DNA of 64,000 nt from Herminiimonas sp. (GCF_030655415.1 NZ_JAURVN010000014.1:248001-312000); one strand, 5' to 3'. Counted from the stretch's first letter, positions 1 to 9,935 are shown. Notes: generated by a model from the sequence alone, not told the origin. Numbers and translations are program-made.

Positions 1-324
1 ATAATGCTGGATGTCTGGTCCACCGAGTAACTTTGCAGTATTGAAATTGCCCTTGGCGAGCTTGCCCGCAGTTTCCGCAGTGACGATAGCAATCACGCCC
101 GGCGCCTTGCTGGCTTCGCTCAAATTGATCGATGTGATTCGACCTTTGGCAATCGCAGATCCGACCACGTAACCATACGCGGCGTTCGGTGCAGCTGCAT
201 GCTGCTCATAAGCGTAAGGTGCGGCGCCTGTGGTTTTCAGCGGGCCATCAATACGATCAACAGGACGGCCAACAAACTTGAGTTGATCGATAGGATTTGT
301 CGTGGCTGGTGTAGTGAATTTCAT
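1..324 (-). CDS. paoC: Aldehyde oxidoreductase, molybdopterin-binding subunit (N-terminal part)
   Basis: This is the first 108 codons of the large molybdenum-cofactor subunit of a periplasmic xanthine-dehydrogenase-family aldehyde oxidoreductase; the gene runs off the left edge. Translated from the ATG at 324, it begins MKFTTPATTNPIDQLKFVG and continues with an RIDGPLKTTGAAPYAYE stretch, the conserved start of the PaoC/YagR aldehyde-oxidase a/b hammerhead domain. It begins three bases after the paoB stop, so the order is paoA-paoB-paoC, as in Escherichia coli. The catalytic molybdenum site lies in the missing part and cannot be checked. Family assignment rests on the N-terminus and the operon. 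Confidence 0.85.
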   Translation of the reverse strand, partial: MKFTTPATTNPIDQLKFVGRPVDRIDGPLKTTGAAPYAYEQHAAAPNAAYGYVVGSAIAKGRITSINLSEASKAPGVIAIVTAETAGKLAKGNFNTAKLLGGPDIQHY

Positions 325-327
325 GTC

Positions 328-1281
328 TTAGCCTTTCTTTGCTTCAGCCAGCACAGCGGCGAGCGTGCGGTGGACTAAATGAATCTTGAAGGCGTTTTCA
401 TGCGTCGGTTTGGCACCGGCCAGCAGTTGATCCGCAACGGCCTTTGCACCATTCGGCAATTTTTTCTCAGCCGCTTCGACCCGCCATGGTTTATGCGCGA
501 CGCCACCCAATGCCACTCGACCATTGCCGTCGGGCTGGATGATTGCAGCAACCGACACCAAGGCAAATGCATACGAAGAACGATCGCGAACCTTGCGATA
601 AATATGTTTGCCACCGATAGGCTTGGGCAGATTCACGCTAGTGATCAATTCACCTGCTTGCAATACGTGTTCAATGTGCGGTGTATTGCCCGGTAATGCA
701 TGGAAATCAGCAATTGGAATTGTCCGTATCGAGCCATCCGGCTTTACAGTTTCGACCTGTGCATCCAGCACGCGCATGGCGACAGCCATATCGCTAGGAT
801 GCGTTGCGATGCAGGCATCACTCACACCAACGACAGCTAGTTGACGACTGAAACCACCTATCGCAGAACAACCGCTACCGGGAACGCGTTTATTGCAGGG
901 CAGGTTGGTGTCGTAGAAATATGGACAACGCGTACGTTGCAGCAAATTGCCCGAGGTCGTCGCCTTGTTACGCAACTGAGCTGATGCGCCTGCCAGCAAG
1001 GCGCGTGAAAGGACACCGTAATCACGTCGCACCCGCACGTCAGCCGCAAGATCGGTGTTGCGCACTAGTGCACCGATACGCAGACCACCGTCAGCCATCA
1101 CTTCGATTTTATCGAGCGCCAAACCATTCACATCTATCAGATGTGCGGGCGTCTCGATTTCAAGTTTCATCAGGTCTAACAGGTTGGTACCACCGGCGAT
1201 GAACTTCGCGCCGGGTGTGCGCAATGCGGCTGCGGCAGCTTCCGCTGGCGACTGCGCGCGCTGATAAGTGAAGACCTTCAT
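328..1281 (-). CDS. paoB: Aldehyde oxidoreductase, FAD-binding subunit
   Basis: FAD subunit (317 aa) of the PaoABC complex; it passes electrons from the molybdenum site and iron-sulfur clusters to FAD. The sequence shows the FAD_binding_5 glycine motif ([13 protein letters not shown], about residues 30-42), the [18 protein letters not shown] region, and cysteines in CPYFYD, PCNKR and GSGCSA that correspond to the extra [4Fe-4S] cluster known for the E. coli enzyme. The CO-dehydrogenase flavoprotein C-terminal domain follows. An upstream in-frame ATG at 1338 exists, but the start at 1281 gives the family N-terminus (MKVFTYQRA) and an ATGA overlap with paoA, so it is preferred. Confidence 0.9.
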   Translation of the reverse strand: MKVFTYQRAQSPAEAAAAALRTPGAKFIAGGTNLLDLMKLEIETPAHLIDVNGLALDKIEVMADGGLRIGALVRNTDLAADVRVRRDYGVLSRALLAGASAQLRNKATTSGNLLQRTRCPYFYDTNLPCNKRVPGSGCSAIGGFSRQLAVVGVSDACIATHPSDMAVAMRVLDAQVETVKPDGSIRTIPIADFHALPGNTPHIEHVLQAGELITSVNLPKPIGGKHIYRKVRDRSSYAFALVSVAAIIQPDGNGRVALGGVAHKPWRVEAAEKKLPNGAKAVADQLLAGAKPTHENAFKIHLVHRTLAAVLAEAKKG

Positions 1282-1925
1282 GCTGGCCTCCCTGCGACTT
1301 CGGTAATGGCATCGACAATGTTCGAATACGCGCCACAACGACAGATGTTGCCGCTCATGCGCTCGCGGATTTCTTCTGCAGTGATCTTCGGACTTGCGTT
1401 GAGATCGCCGCTGACATGACTAGGAATGCCTTGCTTGATTTCTTCCAGCACCGAGACGGCAGAACAGATTTGACCAGGTGTGCAATAACCGCACTGGTAG
1501 CCATCATGTTTAACAAATGCTGCCTGCATCGGATGCAATTTATTGACGTTGCCCAGACCTTCGATGGTCGTAATGTTCGCGCCTTCGTGCATCACGGCGA
1601 GGCTGAGACAGGAATTAATTCGTCGCCCATCTACGATCACGGTACACGCACCACACTGGCCGTGATCGCAACCTTTTTTCGTACCGTTTAACTGAAGATG
1701 CTCACGTAAAGCATCCAGCAAAGTAGTGCGGGTATCAAGATCGAGTTTGTGGACTTCGCCATTAACCTTGAACGAAACGCTGGACGTAACAGGGGACGGA
1801 CTTGGGGTAGTTTCCATAGAAGTTTGGGCTCCCGCTACTGACGGCACGGCCATCGCAGTTGTGGATACCGCACCTGCAATCAACAGATTGCGGCGGGTGA
1901 TTTTGATATCGCTGAATTGATTCAT
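1278..1925 (-). CDS. paoA: Aldehyde oxidoreductase, [2Fe-2S] subunit with Tat signal
   Basis: Small iron-sulfur subunit (215 aa) of the periplasmic aldehyde oxidoreductase. The N-terminus carries a twin-arginine signal ([19 protein letters not shown], residues 10-28), which exports the folded complex. A plant-type ferredoxin domain follows with [11 protein letters not shown], then the helical second cluster domain with [10 protein letters not shown] and GNICRCGAY, giving the full ligand set for two [2Fe-2S] clusters. It is the first gene of the leftward paoABC operon and overlaps paoB by four bases. Of the three subunits it is the only one expected to carry an export signal. Confidence 0.92.
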   Translation of the reverse strand: MNQFSDIKITRRNLLIAGAVSTTAMAVPSVAGAQTSMETTPSPSPVTSSVSFKVNGEVHKLDLDTRTTLLDALREHLQLNGTKKGCDHGQCGACTVIVDGRRINSCLSLAVMHEGANITTIEGLGNVNKLHPMQAAFVKHDGYQCGYCTPGQICSAVSVLEEIKQGIPSHVSGDLNASPKITAEEIRERMSGNICRCGAYSNIVDAITEVAGRPA

Positions 1926-2188
1926 TTTGCGCTCATCCTATTTGGCTATAAATACTGGCTGATAGAGATCGACCTGACTTGGCAAGGAACACCGGACTTA
2001 ATGATCCTCTGAAGACTAGGTTAAGGCCCTAGTAAGATACTCGACTTAAGAAAGACTCGCTGGCGGCGGAATAATTCCCTGTGAAAACAGGAATCTACCC
2101 AAAGTGCTTATTCAAGTACGTGATGTGTTGCATTAATACTGTCTTGTTCGAATACGAATTGCACAAGCTCAAGCTTGATTGGGATTTC

Positions 2189-3082
2189 TCATTCAACGTA
2201 ACGGATCGCGTCTATCACCAATTGAAATGCGCGGGTCGAATGACGACGGCTTGAGTAGTACGCGTGCAAACCTGGGAACGATGGACACCAATCCTCCATT
2301 ACGCTGACTAGACGGCCATCCCAGACTGGGTTCTCCGCAAGATCGGCCGTCAAAAATGCCAAGCCTGCTCCACTGAGTGCCGCATTCAACATTTGGTAAG
2401 CGCCGGTGCAGATGACCTGGCCGTCAACGCGAGCCTGAATTTCGCGCTCGCCATCACGCAGCTCCCACGCATAAATCCCACCGTTGCTGGATAAGCGCAA
2501 GGTAATGCAATTATGTTTAAGCAGGTCTTGCGGCGTTTGCGGAATCGGATGGTGTAAAAAATAGCTAGGCGCCGCGACGATCATCAGACGCATATCCGGC
2601 GTCAAGCGAACCGCGATCATGTCTTGCTCGACTTGATCACCATATCGCACACCGATGTCGTACTGCTCCGCTGCAATATCCACCAAGCGATAGTCGGAGT
2701 TGATTTCCACTCGCACGCCAGGATTGTCGGGTAACACTTTTGATAACCGTGGCCACAGAACATTGTCGATCACGTGATCAATCGCTGTGATGCGTATTGT
2801 GCCAACGGGCTTTTCACCTAATTCACTCGCCGCCGCAATCTGGCTTTCGATTTCATCAAAATGGGGCGCAACGCTATCCATTAATTGTTGACCCGCTGCA
2901 GTCGGCGACACGCTCCGCGTTGTGCGCGCCAAAAGACGTACACCCATGCGTGCCTCGAGTGTACTTACAGCGCGGCTCAGTGCCGACTGTGACATCCCGA
3001 GTTTAGCTGCAGCGCGCGTGAAACTCCGCTCTTTTGCTACCGCCAAAAACAGCATGATTTCGTTGATATTGTTTTGCACCAA
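2189..3082 (-). CDS. LysR-family transcriptional regulator
   Basis: A LysR-type regulator of 297 aa. The N-terminal winged helix-turn-helix is clear (FLAVAKERSFTRAAAKLGMS then QSALSRAVSTLEARMG, about residues 12-48), followed by a periplasmic-binding-protein-like effector domain (IRITAIDHVIDNVLWPRL onward). No ATG sits at the expected place: the reading frame opens with TTG (3082) followed by GTG (3079). Both give a normal LysR N-terminus, whereas the next ATG (3055) would shorten helix 1. It is transcribed away from the cyclophilin-like/MFS pair across a 482 bp gap, so it probably controls that pair and itself. The effector is unknown. Confidence 0.9.
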   Translation of the reverse strand: MVQNNINEIMLFLAVAKERSFTRAAAKLGMSQSALSRAVSTLEARMGVRLLARTTRSVSPTAAGQQLMDSVAPHFDEIESQIAAASELGEKPVGTIRITAIDHVIDNVLWPRLSKVLPDNPGVRVEINSDYRLVDIAAEQYDIGVRYGDQVEQDMIAVRLTPDMRLMIVAAPSYFLHHPIPQTPQDLLKHNCITLRLSSNGGIYAWELRDGEREIQARVDGQVICTGAYQMLNAALSGAGLAFLTADLAENPVWDGRLVSVMEDWCPSFPGLHAYYSSRRHSTRAFQLVIDAIRYVE

Positions 3083-3564
3083 GGTCAGTCCTAAGCTAAA
3101 GGTAGTCTGAGGATTCTATCTGCGAATGATCCTTTACTGCTTCGCCATTCTGCCTGTTTCAGCCCTTTATGAATGTCCTAAATTACCTCCTCTGGCGCAT
3201 AAGCCCATGCATCTGACGGTGTTTTTCTGCAACGAAATTAGCACTAACATCTACGGTGTTCAAATAAGTCATCAAGCGTCCAAGCCTTGCCGGCTCTATG
3301 TTTGTCACGTTTTCCAGTCACAGAAAATGCTGGAATCTTGTTCTTGAAAGGACTTTTCGACAGACAGCAAACTAATACTCGCTGATGCGATTAATGATGC
3401 ACAAGGACTAATGCAAGTCGGGGCGTGCCCTGATTCCTGCATCGTCCATGCGTCAAATATGGGCACGTCTTTTTTACAGATGATTGGTCGTAGCACCCAT
3501 CGCTTTGAATTCGCTGCTTTTGTGTACTGCCAGCAAGTCATCAACAGAAAAGTGGAGATAGAAA
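3083..3564. other. Intergenic region between LysR gene and divergent MFS pair
   Basis: This 482 bp spacer holds the divergent promoters of the LysR gene and the rightward cyclophilin-like/MFS genes. I see no convincing gene in it. Two opposing open frames at about 3305-3544 (minus) and 3411-3564 (plus) lack a plausible start and ribosome site and match no family I know. A LysR binding site (T-N11-A type) would be expected here, but I could not single one out. Confidence 0.5.
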
Positions 3565-4008
3565 ATGATCAAAGCTGCATGGTTGGCATGCGCGTCCCTG
3601 GCGATATTTTCGGGGCAACCTGCTCAAGCTCAGGAAAGTCGCGTGAAGATCAGCATCACCATCAACAACGACAGGGTTATCACGGCAACGATGGAAGATA
3701 ACGAGACCGCACGTGATTTCGTCGCTCTGCTACCGCTGACCTTGGCGCTGGACGATTACAACAAGACAGAAAAAGTCAGCGACCTTCCAAAGAAGCTGAC
3801 GAAGCAAGGTGCACCAGCGGCCAGCACGCCACAAACGGGCGACATCTCTTATTACGCACCGTGGGGAAACCTGGCGATTTTCTATCGTAATTTTGGCCAT
3901 TCCCCAGGTTTGATAAAGCTTGGACGTATAGATTCGGGCGTTGATGCTCTGAATATTTCTGGTCCGATTAAAGCAAGCATTGAAGTGCTGAAACAGCCAC
4001 GCAGATAA
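3565..4008 (+). CDS. Periplasmic cyclophilin-like fold protein
   Basis: A secreted 147-aa protein with a cleavable signal peptide (hydrophobic residues 2-16, cleavage near AQA, about residue 22). The mature part matches the cyclophilin-like-2 family (PF18050): VKISITINNDRVITATMEDN, then TARDFVALLPLTLALDDYN, the TGDISYYAPWGNLAIFYR core, and GLIKLGRIDSGVDAL. The family shares the cyclophilin barrel but is not known to be a proline isomerase, and its role is not established. A good ribosome site (GGAGA) precedes the ATG. It sits just before an MFS exporter and opposite a LysR gene, an arrangement that suggests LysR-controlled export or stress genes. Confidence 0.85.
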   Translation: MIKAAWLACASLAIFSGQPAQAQESRVKISITINNDRVITATMEDNETARDFVALLPLTLALDDYNKTEKVSDLPKKLTKQGAPAASTPQTGDISYYAPWGNLAIFYRNFGHSPGLIKLGRIDSGVDALNISGPIKASIEVLKQPRR

Positions 4009-4018
4009 ATTGAAAAAT

Positions 4019-5227
4019 ATGGAAACACTGACGCAACAATCTCTACATAACTCTGAGGCCATCAATAAACAGCCAGCATGGGGCGCAGTACTTGCGCTAT
4101 CGCTAGGTGCGTTCGCGTTGATCGCATCAGAGTTCATGCCTGTCAGTTTGCTTACGCCGATCGCAACAGATCTGCACATCAGCGAAGGTCAGGCAGGGCA
4201 GGCCATCGCGGTCTCCGGCGCGTTTGCTTTACTGACAAGTCTGTTCATTTCATCACTGGCAGGGCAGCTTGATCGCAAGATTGTTCTTTTGGCGCTGACG
4301 CTGCTAATGATTGTTTCGGGAACAGTAGTGGCAATCGCGCCAAACTATCTGACATTCATGATCGGCAGGGCGCTGATCGGCGTAGCCATTGGTGGCTTTT
4401 GGTCTATGTCGGCAGCGACGGCGATGCGCTTGGTGCCGAATCATCAAGTACCGCGTGCGATGGCAATCGTCAATGGCGGGAATGCGTTGGCTACAGTTAT
4501 TGCCGTACCTTTGGGAAGCTTTCTTGGCGCCATCATAGGCTGGAGAGGTGCATTCTTTTGCATCGTTCCGATTGCAGCAATTGCCTTCGCCTGGTTAACG
4601 ATAAGTCTGCCAGCAATGAAGCCCACGATAAAGCCAGAAGCGGGCAATCTATTCAAGCTGCTGAAGCGTCCATCCGTTGCTTTAGGCATGGTGGCGGTCA
4701 GCGTTTTCTTCATGGGTCAGTTCTCACTGTTCACCTATCTGCGTCCATTTCTTGAATCGGTGACGCACGTTAATGTTTCCACGCTTTCGTTCATATTGCT
4801 TGTCATTGGCGTCGCCGGCGTTGTTGGCACCACGTTGATCGGCGGATTTCTGAAAGAGGGTTTGTACCGAACACTGATCATCATTCCATTGCTGATGGCA
4901 GCCATCGCAGTGGCGCTTATTTTATTTGGCGGTTCGGTAACCATGACGACTATTCTGTTGGGCGTTTGGGGACTGATCTCAACCGCCGCTCCGGTAGGGT
5001 GGTGGACTTGGTTAGCCAGAACACTACCGCAAGATGCGGAGGCGGGTGGTGGACTCATGGTTGCGATTATTCAGCTTGCGATTACGCTGGGCGCAACTCT
5101 TGGTGGCACCTTGTTCGACCAGATTGGCTATCAAGCGACATTCGGTATGAGTTCGGTGCTGCTTGTTATTGCGGCAGCTCTGACTGTGATGGCGGCACGC
5201 TCCAGCTCGCGTAACTTGTCAGCATGA
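4019..5227 (+). CDS. MFS transporter, DHA1/NepI-like exporter
   Basis: A major facilitator of about 402 aa with twelve predicted membrane spans. It shows the DHA1-type motif A region (SLAGQLDRKIVLL) and a motif C-like AIVNGGNALATVIAVPLGSF segment. The sequence resembles NepI/AraJ/YdhP-type exporters of nucleosides, sugars or drugs; the substrate cannot be told from sequence. The ATG at 4019 is chosen; a TTG at 4010 is in frame and nearly abuts the upstream stop. It is probably cotranscribed with the cyclophilin-like gene (10 bp gap) and ends before a clear terminator. Confidence 0.88.
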   Translation: METLTQQSLHNSEAINKQPAWGAVLALSLGAFALIASEFMPVSLLTPIATDLHISEGQAGQAIAVSGAFALLTSLFISSLAGQLDRKIVLLALTLLMIVSGTVVAIAPNYLTFMIGRALIGVAIGGFWSMSAATAMRLVPNHQVPRAMAIVNGGNALATVIAVPLGSFLGAIIGWRGAFFCIVPIAAIAFAWLTISLPAMKPTIKPEAGNLFKLLKRPSVALGMVAVSVFFMGQFSLFTYLRPFLESVTHVNVSTLSFILLVIGVAGVVGTTLIGGFLKEGLYRTLIIIPLLMAAIAVALILFGGSVTMTTILLGVWGLISTAAPVGWWTWLARTLPQDAEAGGGLMVAIIQLAITLGATLGGTLFDQIGYQATFGMSSVLLVIAAALTVMAARSSSRNLSA

Positions 5228-5321
5228 TCGCCTGTGATTTTCGACGAGTGAGTATGTTTGGTTTGAACTTCAAGTCATTCTGCTGATCAATTACAAAGCG
5301 GTATCGCTTAAATGTAGACAG

Positions 5322-5350
5322 AAAGGCTACGAAGTTTTTGTAGCCTTTTT
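5322..5350 (+). terminator. Rho-independent terminator after the MFS gene
   Basis: An AAAGGCTAC / GTAGCCTTT inverted repeat with a short loop is followed by T residues. It ends the rightward MFS transcript and lies just before the next gene's ribosome site. Confidence 0.85.
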
Positions 5351-5373
5351 GTATTTCAAGGAAAGGTAAAAAC

Positions 5374-6501
5374 GTGTTTCATGCTGTCTCTTGTATCATC
5401 GCTTTGTATGTCATCTGGCGGCTTGTCCTGCCCTTATCGATACCTAAAGTATTCAAGCTCGTATTAGCGGCGATTGTTCTGTTGGGAGCCGAGCATCAAC
5501 TAATTACACGGAATTTTTTCGGCAGTATGGCATCGCCGGAAATTCCGTTTGCCTTGTTGATTTCTCTAAGCTGCTTGTATGGGGCGATCTGCTTTACCGG
5601 ACTTTTGCTGATGCTAAAAGATGCCATCGGCGTGTTGAGCTATTTGCCGTTCAAGACATTTGCAAAACGTCTACTGTCATCAAAGCAGATTCCAGTAGCG
5701 ATTGCCGTGATTGCTACATCGCTATCCTTAATCGGTGTGTGGCAGGCGGCGCGTGTTCCCGACGTCAAGAAGATGGAAATAGTATTGCCGAATCTGCCGC
5801 CGCAACTGGATGGATTCCGGCTAGTGCAGTTGACTGATCTACATGCGAGCAAACTGTTGCAAGCGTCGTGGATGAATGAGGTTGTGACGAAGACAAATGC
5901 CTTGGATCCTGATCTGATTGTGATCACCGGCGATTTGGTTGATGGCACACCCGAGGCGCGGCATGACGATGTGCAGCCGCTACGCAAACTTCAAGCGAAG
6001 CAGGGTGTGTATGCAATTCCCGGCAACCATGAATACTATGCAGACTACGCAAGCTGGCTACAGAAGTTCGATGAACTCGGCTTGCCGATGCTATTGAATG
6101 CGAATGTAAAAATCAGCCATCAAAACGCATCTTTTGTTCTAGCCGGCGTGACGGATACGATAGCGCCGAACTTTCAACAAACTCCGCCAGACTTGGCTGC
6201 AGCACTGAAAGATGCGCCAAAAAATCATCCTGTGATTTTGCTTGCGCATCGGCCTATCGATGCAATTGCCAATGCCGCGGCAGGCGTATCGCTGCAGCTT
6301 TCTGGCCATACGCATGGCGGGCAGATTCTTGGATTTCATAAACTAGTACAGCGTGCCAATCAGGGATTCGTCTCGGGTCTGTACCAGGTAGATGACATGC
6401 AGCTGTATGTAAGTAACGGCACCGGTCTGTGGGCTGGCTTACCGATTCGTCTTGGTCGGCCATCCGAGATCACGGAGATTACATTGCGAGCGAAGTTATA
6501 A
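5374..6501 (+). CDS. Membrane-anchored metallophosphoesterase (YkuE/YaeI-like)
   Basis: A 375-aa calcineurin-like phosphoesterase with about four N-terminal membrane spans (residues 1-125). The catalytic domain follows with all metal-binding motifs: QLTDLHAS (D-x-H), VITGDLVDG (GD-x-x-D), GNHEYY (GNHE), LAHRP and SGHTHGGQ. Relatives hydrolyse phosphodiester or phosphomonoester substrates, and some cleave UDP-linked lipid A or phospholipid precursors; the substrate here is unknown. The start is GTG at 5374, supported by a strong AAGGAAAGG ribosome site. It stands alone between two terminators. Confidence 0.88.
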   Translation: MFHAVSCIIALYVIWRLVLPLSIPKVFKLVLAAIVLLGAEHQLITRNFFGSMASPEIPFALLISLSCLYGAICFTGLLLMLKDAIGVLSYLPFKTFAKRLLSSKQIPVAIAVIATSLSLIGVWQAARVPDVKKMEIVLPNLPPQLDGFRLVQLTDLHASKLLQASWMNEVVTKTNALDPDLIVITGDLVDGTPEARHDDVQPLRKLQAKQGVYAIPGNHEYYADYASWLQKFDELGLPMLLNANVKISHQNASFVLAGVTDTIAPNFQQTPPDLAAALKDAPKNHPVILLAHRPIDAIANAAAGVSLQLSGHTHGGQILGFHKLVQRANQGFVSGLYQVDDMQLYVSNGTGLWAGLPIRLGRPSEITEITLRAKL

Positions 6502-6543
6502 AAAGGGTAATCGCTAGTCGTAACAATCTGCGTTCAAGAAATA

Positions 6544-6572
6544 AAAAAGCCTCCGAATCAGGAGGCTTTTTA
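6544..6572 (+). terminator. Rho-independent terminator after the phosphoesterase
   Basis: The inverted repeat AAAAAGCCTCC / GGAGGCTTTTT with a six-base loop ends the phosphoesterase transcript. Flanking A and T runs make it potentially bidirectional. Confidence 0.9.
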
Positions 6573-6930
6573 TTTGAGACGCGCTTAATGCACCGTCTAG
6601 AAAACATAGTGCAGATTCAGCACCAAGTCAGACCTTGTTTTCAATTCATAATCGACCGAGATATTGCGTGATTAACGCAGGCCAGTAAATATATTTTGTA
6701 GCAGGGCGCTTGAGGCAACTAAGAACGCGCCTTTATTACGGCCTTCGACATCCTTCCTTATCCAGAAAATAATTATCTAAGGTTTGTGCAAACTGACGTA
6801 CAAGACGAAGTCGAAGGTGAGGGTGGAACCAAATTTGTCTAACCAATCAAGCCGAAACGGCGCTTTAGCCCAGTGTTCAGAGATGGACTGCTTGTCACTA
6901 ACTGAAATCCGATGCAACAGATTGTTCGTC
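6573..6930. other. Non-coding spacer
   Basis: This 358 bp AT-rich stretch lies between the terminator and the leftward SDR stop. Opposing short open frames at about 6777-7008 overlap each other and the SDR gene and have no family resemblance. I see no gene or clear site here. Confidence 0.5.
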
Positions 6931-7635
6931 TTACCAGGGAATTTCTTGTCCTTGATAGTCAATGAAATGCGCTCCTTTTTTTGGAGTAAGCATCTTCAGA
7001 GCGGTTAGCATTCCACTGACGGATTCTTCAGGTTCAAGCAGGTTGTCAACGTGCGCAGAAAAGGGGTTCGACAATCTTGATCTGACTGTTCCTGGTTGCA
7101 AGGCGACGATCATCGCCTCTGGGTTTTTTCTTTGGAGTTCAAGTGCAGCTGTCTGGAGGATCATGTTCATGGCCGCCTTGGAACTTCTATAACCATACCA
7201 ACCGCCCTTTCTATTATCCGTAATACTGCCCACTCTAGCTGACAGCTTTGCATAGATGCAAGGCCCCGCGGCCAGGAGTGGGGCGAATTGCTGGAGCACT
7301 AATGCAGGCCCGATAGTATTGGTTTGAAACGTACGCATCAGATGGTCGTACTGCAGTCCGGCAAGCGATTTTTCTGGTCCGATGCCATCGATGTGCAAAG
7401 CTCCGGTTGCATCCACGATGATCTGGTAAGGGCCTCCGGCCTTGCTGATAGCGGCATGCTTAACGATGCTAGAAGGTACGGAAAGATCAAAACGATCTTT
7501 CTCGAATCGGGGATCTGAACGCGATATTGTCTCTACATGCAAGCAAAACAAATCCTTCTGAAATGCATCAAAAAAAGCGTTTCCTATAGCACCACCTGAA
7601 CCAATGATCAGTGCTTTGTAGTCGGTCGATAACAT
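6931..7635 (-). CDS. Short-chain dehydrogenase/reductase family protein
   Basis: A cytosolic Rossmann-fold protein (234 aa from this start). It has the nucleotide-binding glycine motif GSGGAIGNAFFDAF near the N-terminus, NTIGPALVLQQFAPLL, a serine in the expected beta-5 position (LSARVGSI), and the active-site YGYRSSKAA, giving the Y-x-x-x-K pair. It resembles the C-factor-like SDR branch. The ATG at 7635 is preferred because a GGAA sits just upstream; an in-frame ATG at 7647 has no ribosome site. It follows the DCC-family gene by 39 bp on the same strand and is probably cotranscribed. The substrate is unknown; related SDRs occur in light-inducible photolyase-associated gene sets. Confidence 0.85.
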   Translation of the reverse strand: MLSTDYKALIIGSGGAIGNAFFDAFQKDLFCLHVETISRSDPRFEKDRFDLSVPSSIVKHAAISKAGGPYQIIVDATGALHIDGIGPEKSLAGLQYDHLMRTFQTNTIGPALVLQQFAPLLAAGPCIYAKLSARVGSITDNRKGGWYGYRSSKAAMNMILQTAALELQRKNPEAMIVALQPGTVRSRLSNPFSAHVDNLLEPEESVSGMLTALKMLTPKKGAHFIDYQGQEIPW

Positions 7636-7674
7636 GTTTCCGGTCATTAGCAGACAATCCGGGATGAGTTGGCG

Positions 7675-8073
7675 TTAAGGCTTTGCCACAAAAAATCTGA
7701 CAATTTTTTGTAATGCGGGCCGTACGACAAGGAAGCTGCGATATACCAGCTCCATTAGAAACATCATTCCAGGTAAGCGAGAAGTCAGCCCAAGCCAGCG
7801 CCAACCAGGCAATCGATTCCAGACAAATACAAAAGCTTCGGCGCCACTGATTATCTCGCCGTCAGGAGTAATCAAATGAAAGCGCCGCAGCAATTGTTCT
7901 TTGCTGGTGCCGACTGGAGGTTGAAACTCATCGGCAGAGACATCTATCCAGTTGATTTCTGCCTTCGTCTGTAGTTTTCGATAAATATCAATCTCCAAGC
8001 GACAAAGAGGGCATGCGCCATCAAACATCACCTCTGTAGGTCTACCGTCTTGACCAGCCGCGCAGTCTTCCAT
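7675..8073 (-). CDS. DCC-family thiol-disulfide oxidoreductase-like protein
   Basis: A 132-aa protein of the DUF393/DCC family. The diagnostic start VMFDGACPLCRLEIDIY carries the D-x-x-C-x-x-C motif, and the downstream PDGEIISGAEAFVFVWNRLP region is typical. The family has a thioredoxin-like fold and presumed redox activity, but substrates are not known. The ATG at 8073 has an AAAGGAATAG ribosome site; an upstream TTG (8094) is less likely. It leads a short leftward pair with the SDR gene. Confidence 0.88.
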   Translation of the reverse strand: MEDCAAGQDGRPTEVMFDGACPLCRLEIDIYRKLQTKAEINWIDVSADEFQPPVGTSKEQLLRRFHLITPDGEIISGAEAFVFVWNRLPGWRWLGLTSRLPGMMFLMELVYRSFLVVRPALQKIVRFFVAKP

Positions 8074-8108
8074 ATCTATTCCTTTCAACAGCAACGACCG
8101 AAAAAGAC

Positions 8109-9521
8109 CTAAGACGTGAGTTTGAATATACCTATAACGCTGACCAGTCGCCGGACCTGCTCGCTGAGTGTTGCGGAGATGGCTGACGCCTCTTCAACCA
8201 TGCTCCTGTTCTGATGCGTCACGGCCTCAATTTCCAGTACGGCCTGATTGACATGCTCAATAGCTGAACTTTGTTCGCGTGCGGCTGCACGGATTTCCGC
8301 CATCGTTGCCGTCACACTGCGGATGCTGGCGACGACATCTCCCATGGTTTTCCCTGCTTGCGTAACCAGAATGCCGCCGGTATCAACTTCCTGTGCTGAT
8401 GCATTGATCAACTGCTTGATCTCTTTCGCCGCTAATGCCGCGCGCTGGGCTAGGCTGCGCACTTCACCCGCCACGACAGCAAAGCCACGCCCTTGTTCTC
8501 CGGCGCGGGCAGCTTCCACTGCGGCATTGAGCGCGAGAATATTGGTCTGAAACGCAATGCCGTCAATGACTGAAATGATATCGACGATTTTTTGCGACGA
8601 CTCGTTGATGGAAGCCATCGTAGCAACGACTTTCCCTACTTCGGCGCCGCCGCGTTCTGCAACTTCCGCAGCAGTTTTTGCGAGCGCGTCGGCATGATTC
8701 GCATGTGAAGCACCATTCTTTAAGGTCGAGGTAATCTCCGCCATTAAGCTCGCGGTCTCGGTAAGAGAGCTGCTTTGCTGCGCCGTACGTTCTGCCAATG
8801 CATTATTGTTGTTCGCAATCTTTGCGGATGCAGAGTCAATAGTGCTGGTGCCATCGCGGACATCGATAATGGCTTCGCGCAATTCGACCATCATCAGTTG
8901 CAAGGCTTTACCGGCATGACTCATGGGTGCTTCTGCCGCGAGACGCAAATCGATGCTGCCGTCGCCAGCACCGGTCATGGATGCGACACGTGTGCGTAGC
9001 TCTCCAGCCTGTACTGCATCGCGATAGAGTAGTTGTGCAAGATAGGCGAGCACGGCAGATTCAATCACCACAAATAAAGCGTGCAGCACAACGTTGCCCA
9101 AGCCAGGCTTAGTAAAACAAATCACGCCATATCCCCATTCTTGTAGATAGCTGAAGCTGAGGTGATGAATAGCAATGACGACTGCCGCGACTAGGATTAC
9201 TTTCCAATCTCGGTAGCAAAGTAGAAACGCCAGCAAGACGAAGATGGCGAAATGCATTTCAGTCAATCCAGCCGCTTGATGAATGAAGAGGGCCGCGAAG
9301 ATCATCAGCGCTGACGCGACTAGAGCGCGGGTAGAAAAAGCCTCGGGTGCACGCCAGATGAAGAGTGAAGGTACGATGGCTGTTGGAAGTCCGATGAGAA
9401 GCGCCCAATGCCAAGTTCCGTGTAGTGTGGACAATCCGAGCCCACATAGAAAAAGTAGCCACAATAACGGCAGCATGAGGCGATGAGTCTGCTTGTAATA
9501 TTGGTATAAAAAGAGCGGCAT
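8109..9521 (-). CDS. Methyl-accepting chemotaxis protein with six-span membrane sensor
   Basis: A chemoreceptor-like protein of 470 aa. The first about 170 residues form five or six membrane helices with several histidines ([18 protein letters not shown]) and no periplasmic ligand domain, so it probably senses something within or near the membrane. A HAMP-like linker leads to the cytoplasmic signalling domain with the conserved hairpin tip ([20 protein letters not shown], then [19 protein letters not shown]), which contacts CheA and CheW. No chemotaxis operon is nearby. The ligand is unknown. Confidence 0.9.
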   Translation of the reverse strand: MPLFLYQYYKQTHRLMLPLLWLLFLCGLGLSTLHGTWHWALLIGLPTAIVPSLFIWRAPEAFSTRALVASALMIFAALFIHQAAGLTEMHFAIFVLLAFLLCYRDWKVILVAAVVIAIHHLSFSYLQEWGYGVICFTKPGLGNVVLHALFVVIESAVLAYLAQLLYRDAVQAGELRTRVASMTGAGDGSIDLRLAAEAPMSHAGKALQLMMVELREAIIDVRDGTSTIDSASAKIANNNNALAERTAQQSSSLTETASLMAEITSTLKNGASHANHADALAKTAAEVAERGGAEVGKVVATMASINESSQKIVDIISVIDGIAFQTNILALNAAVEAARAGEQGRGFAVVAGEVRSLAQRAALAAKEIKQLINASAQEVDTGGILVTQAGKTMGDVVASIRSVTATMAEIRAAAREQSSAIEHVNQAVLEIEAVTHQNRSMVEEASAISATLSEQVRRLVSVIGIFKLTS

Positions 9522-9729
9522 TGGTATCGAAAGTTATGTGAGCACCCAATACGCTTGCGCGAAAGTTTGCGGCAAAGCGATGCTCGGGACCGAATTTACG
9601 CCACCGTAGCAACAATACCTTTGGCTTATTTAGCTGTTTGCAAGCAATGAGCCAGAGCCTACAGTGGCAAGCATATAGTCGATAAATATACCAGAATGAA
9701 CCATTATTGAACTGTATAATTAAGTTAAA

Positions 9730-9782
9730 TGTCGGTTCAAAATTAACTTAAGAGAAATTAATTTTTAATATTGTCGGTTCAA
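9730..9782. repeat. Two direct repeats TGTCGGTTCAA upstream of folE
   Basis: The 11-mer TGTCGGTTCAA occurs at 9730-9740 and again at 9772-9782, 42 bp apart (about four helical turns), in the AT-rich gap between the chemoreceptor gene and folE. The spacing suggests two copies of a protein-binding site controlling one or both divergent genes. The regulator is not identified. The rest of the 9522-9935 interval shows no gene. Confidence 0.5.
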
Positions 9783-9935
9783 TATAGGTTCATCGTATTT
9801 AGTAAATATGCAGTTTCTTGTAATCTGTCTTGCTGACAGTTTGCGCCGCAGCCCATTTCCGCGGTGCTCGATAGCTTGCGGATTTTTTCAGAACGCGTAG
9901 CGGCATTTTTATTACCCTTTGATAAGGCTCCCTAC

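Noticed and set aside
3305..3701. Opposing open frames in the LysR/MFS spacer, possibly a decayed gene
   Set aside because: No recognisable domain on either strand and no translation signal; the plus frame also runs into the cyclophilin-like gene.
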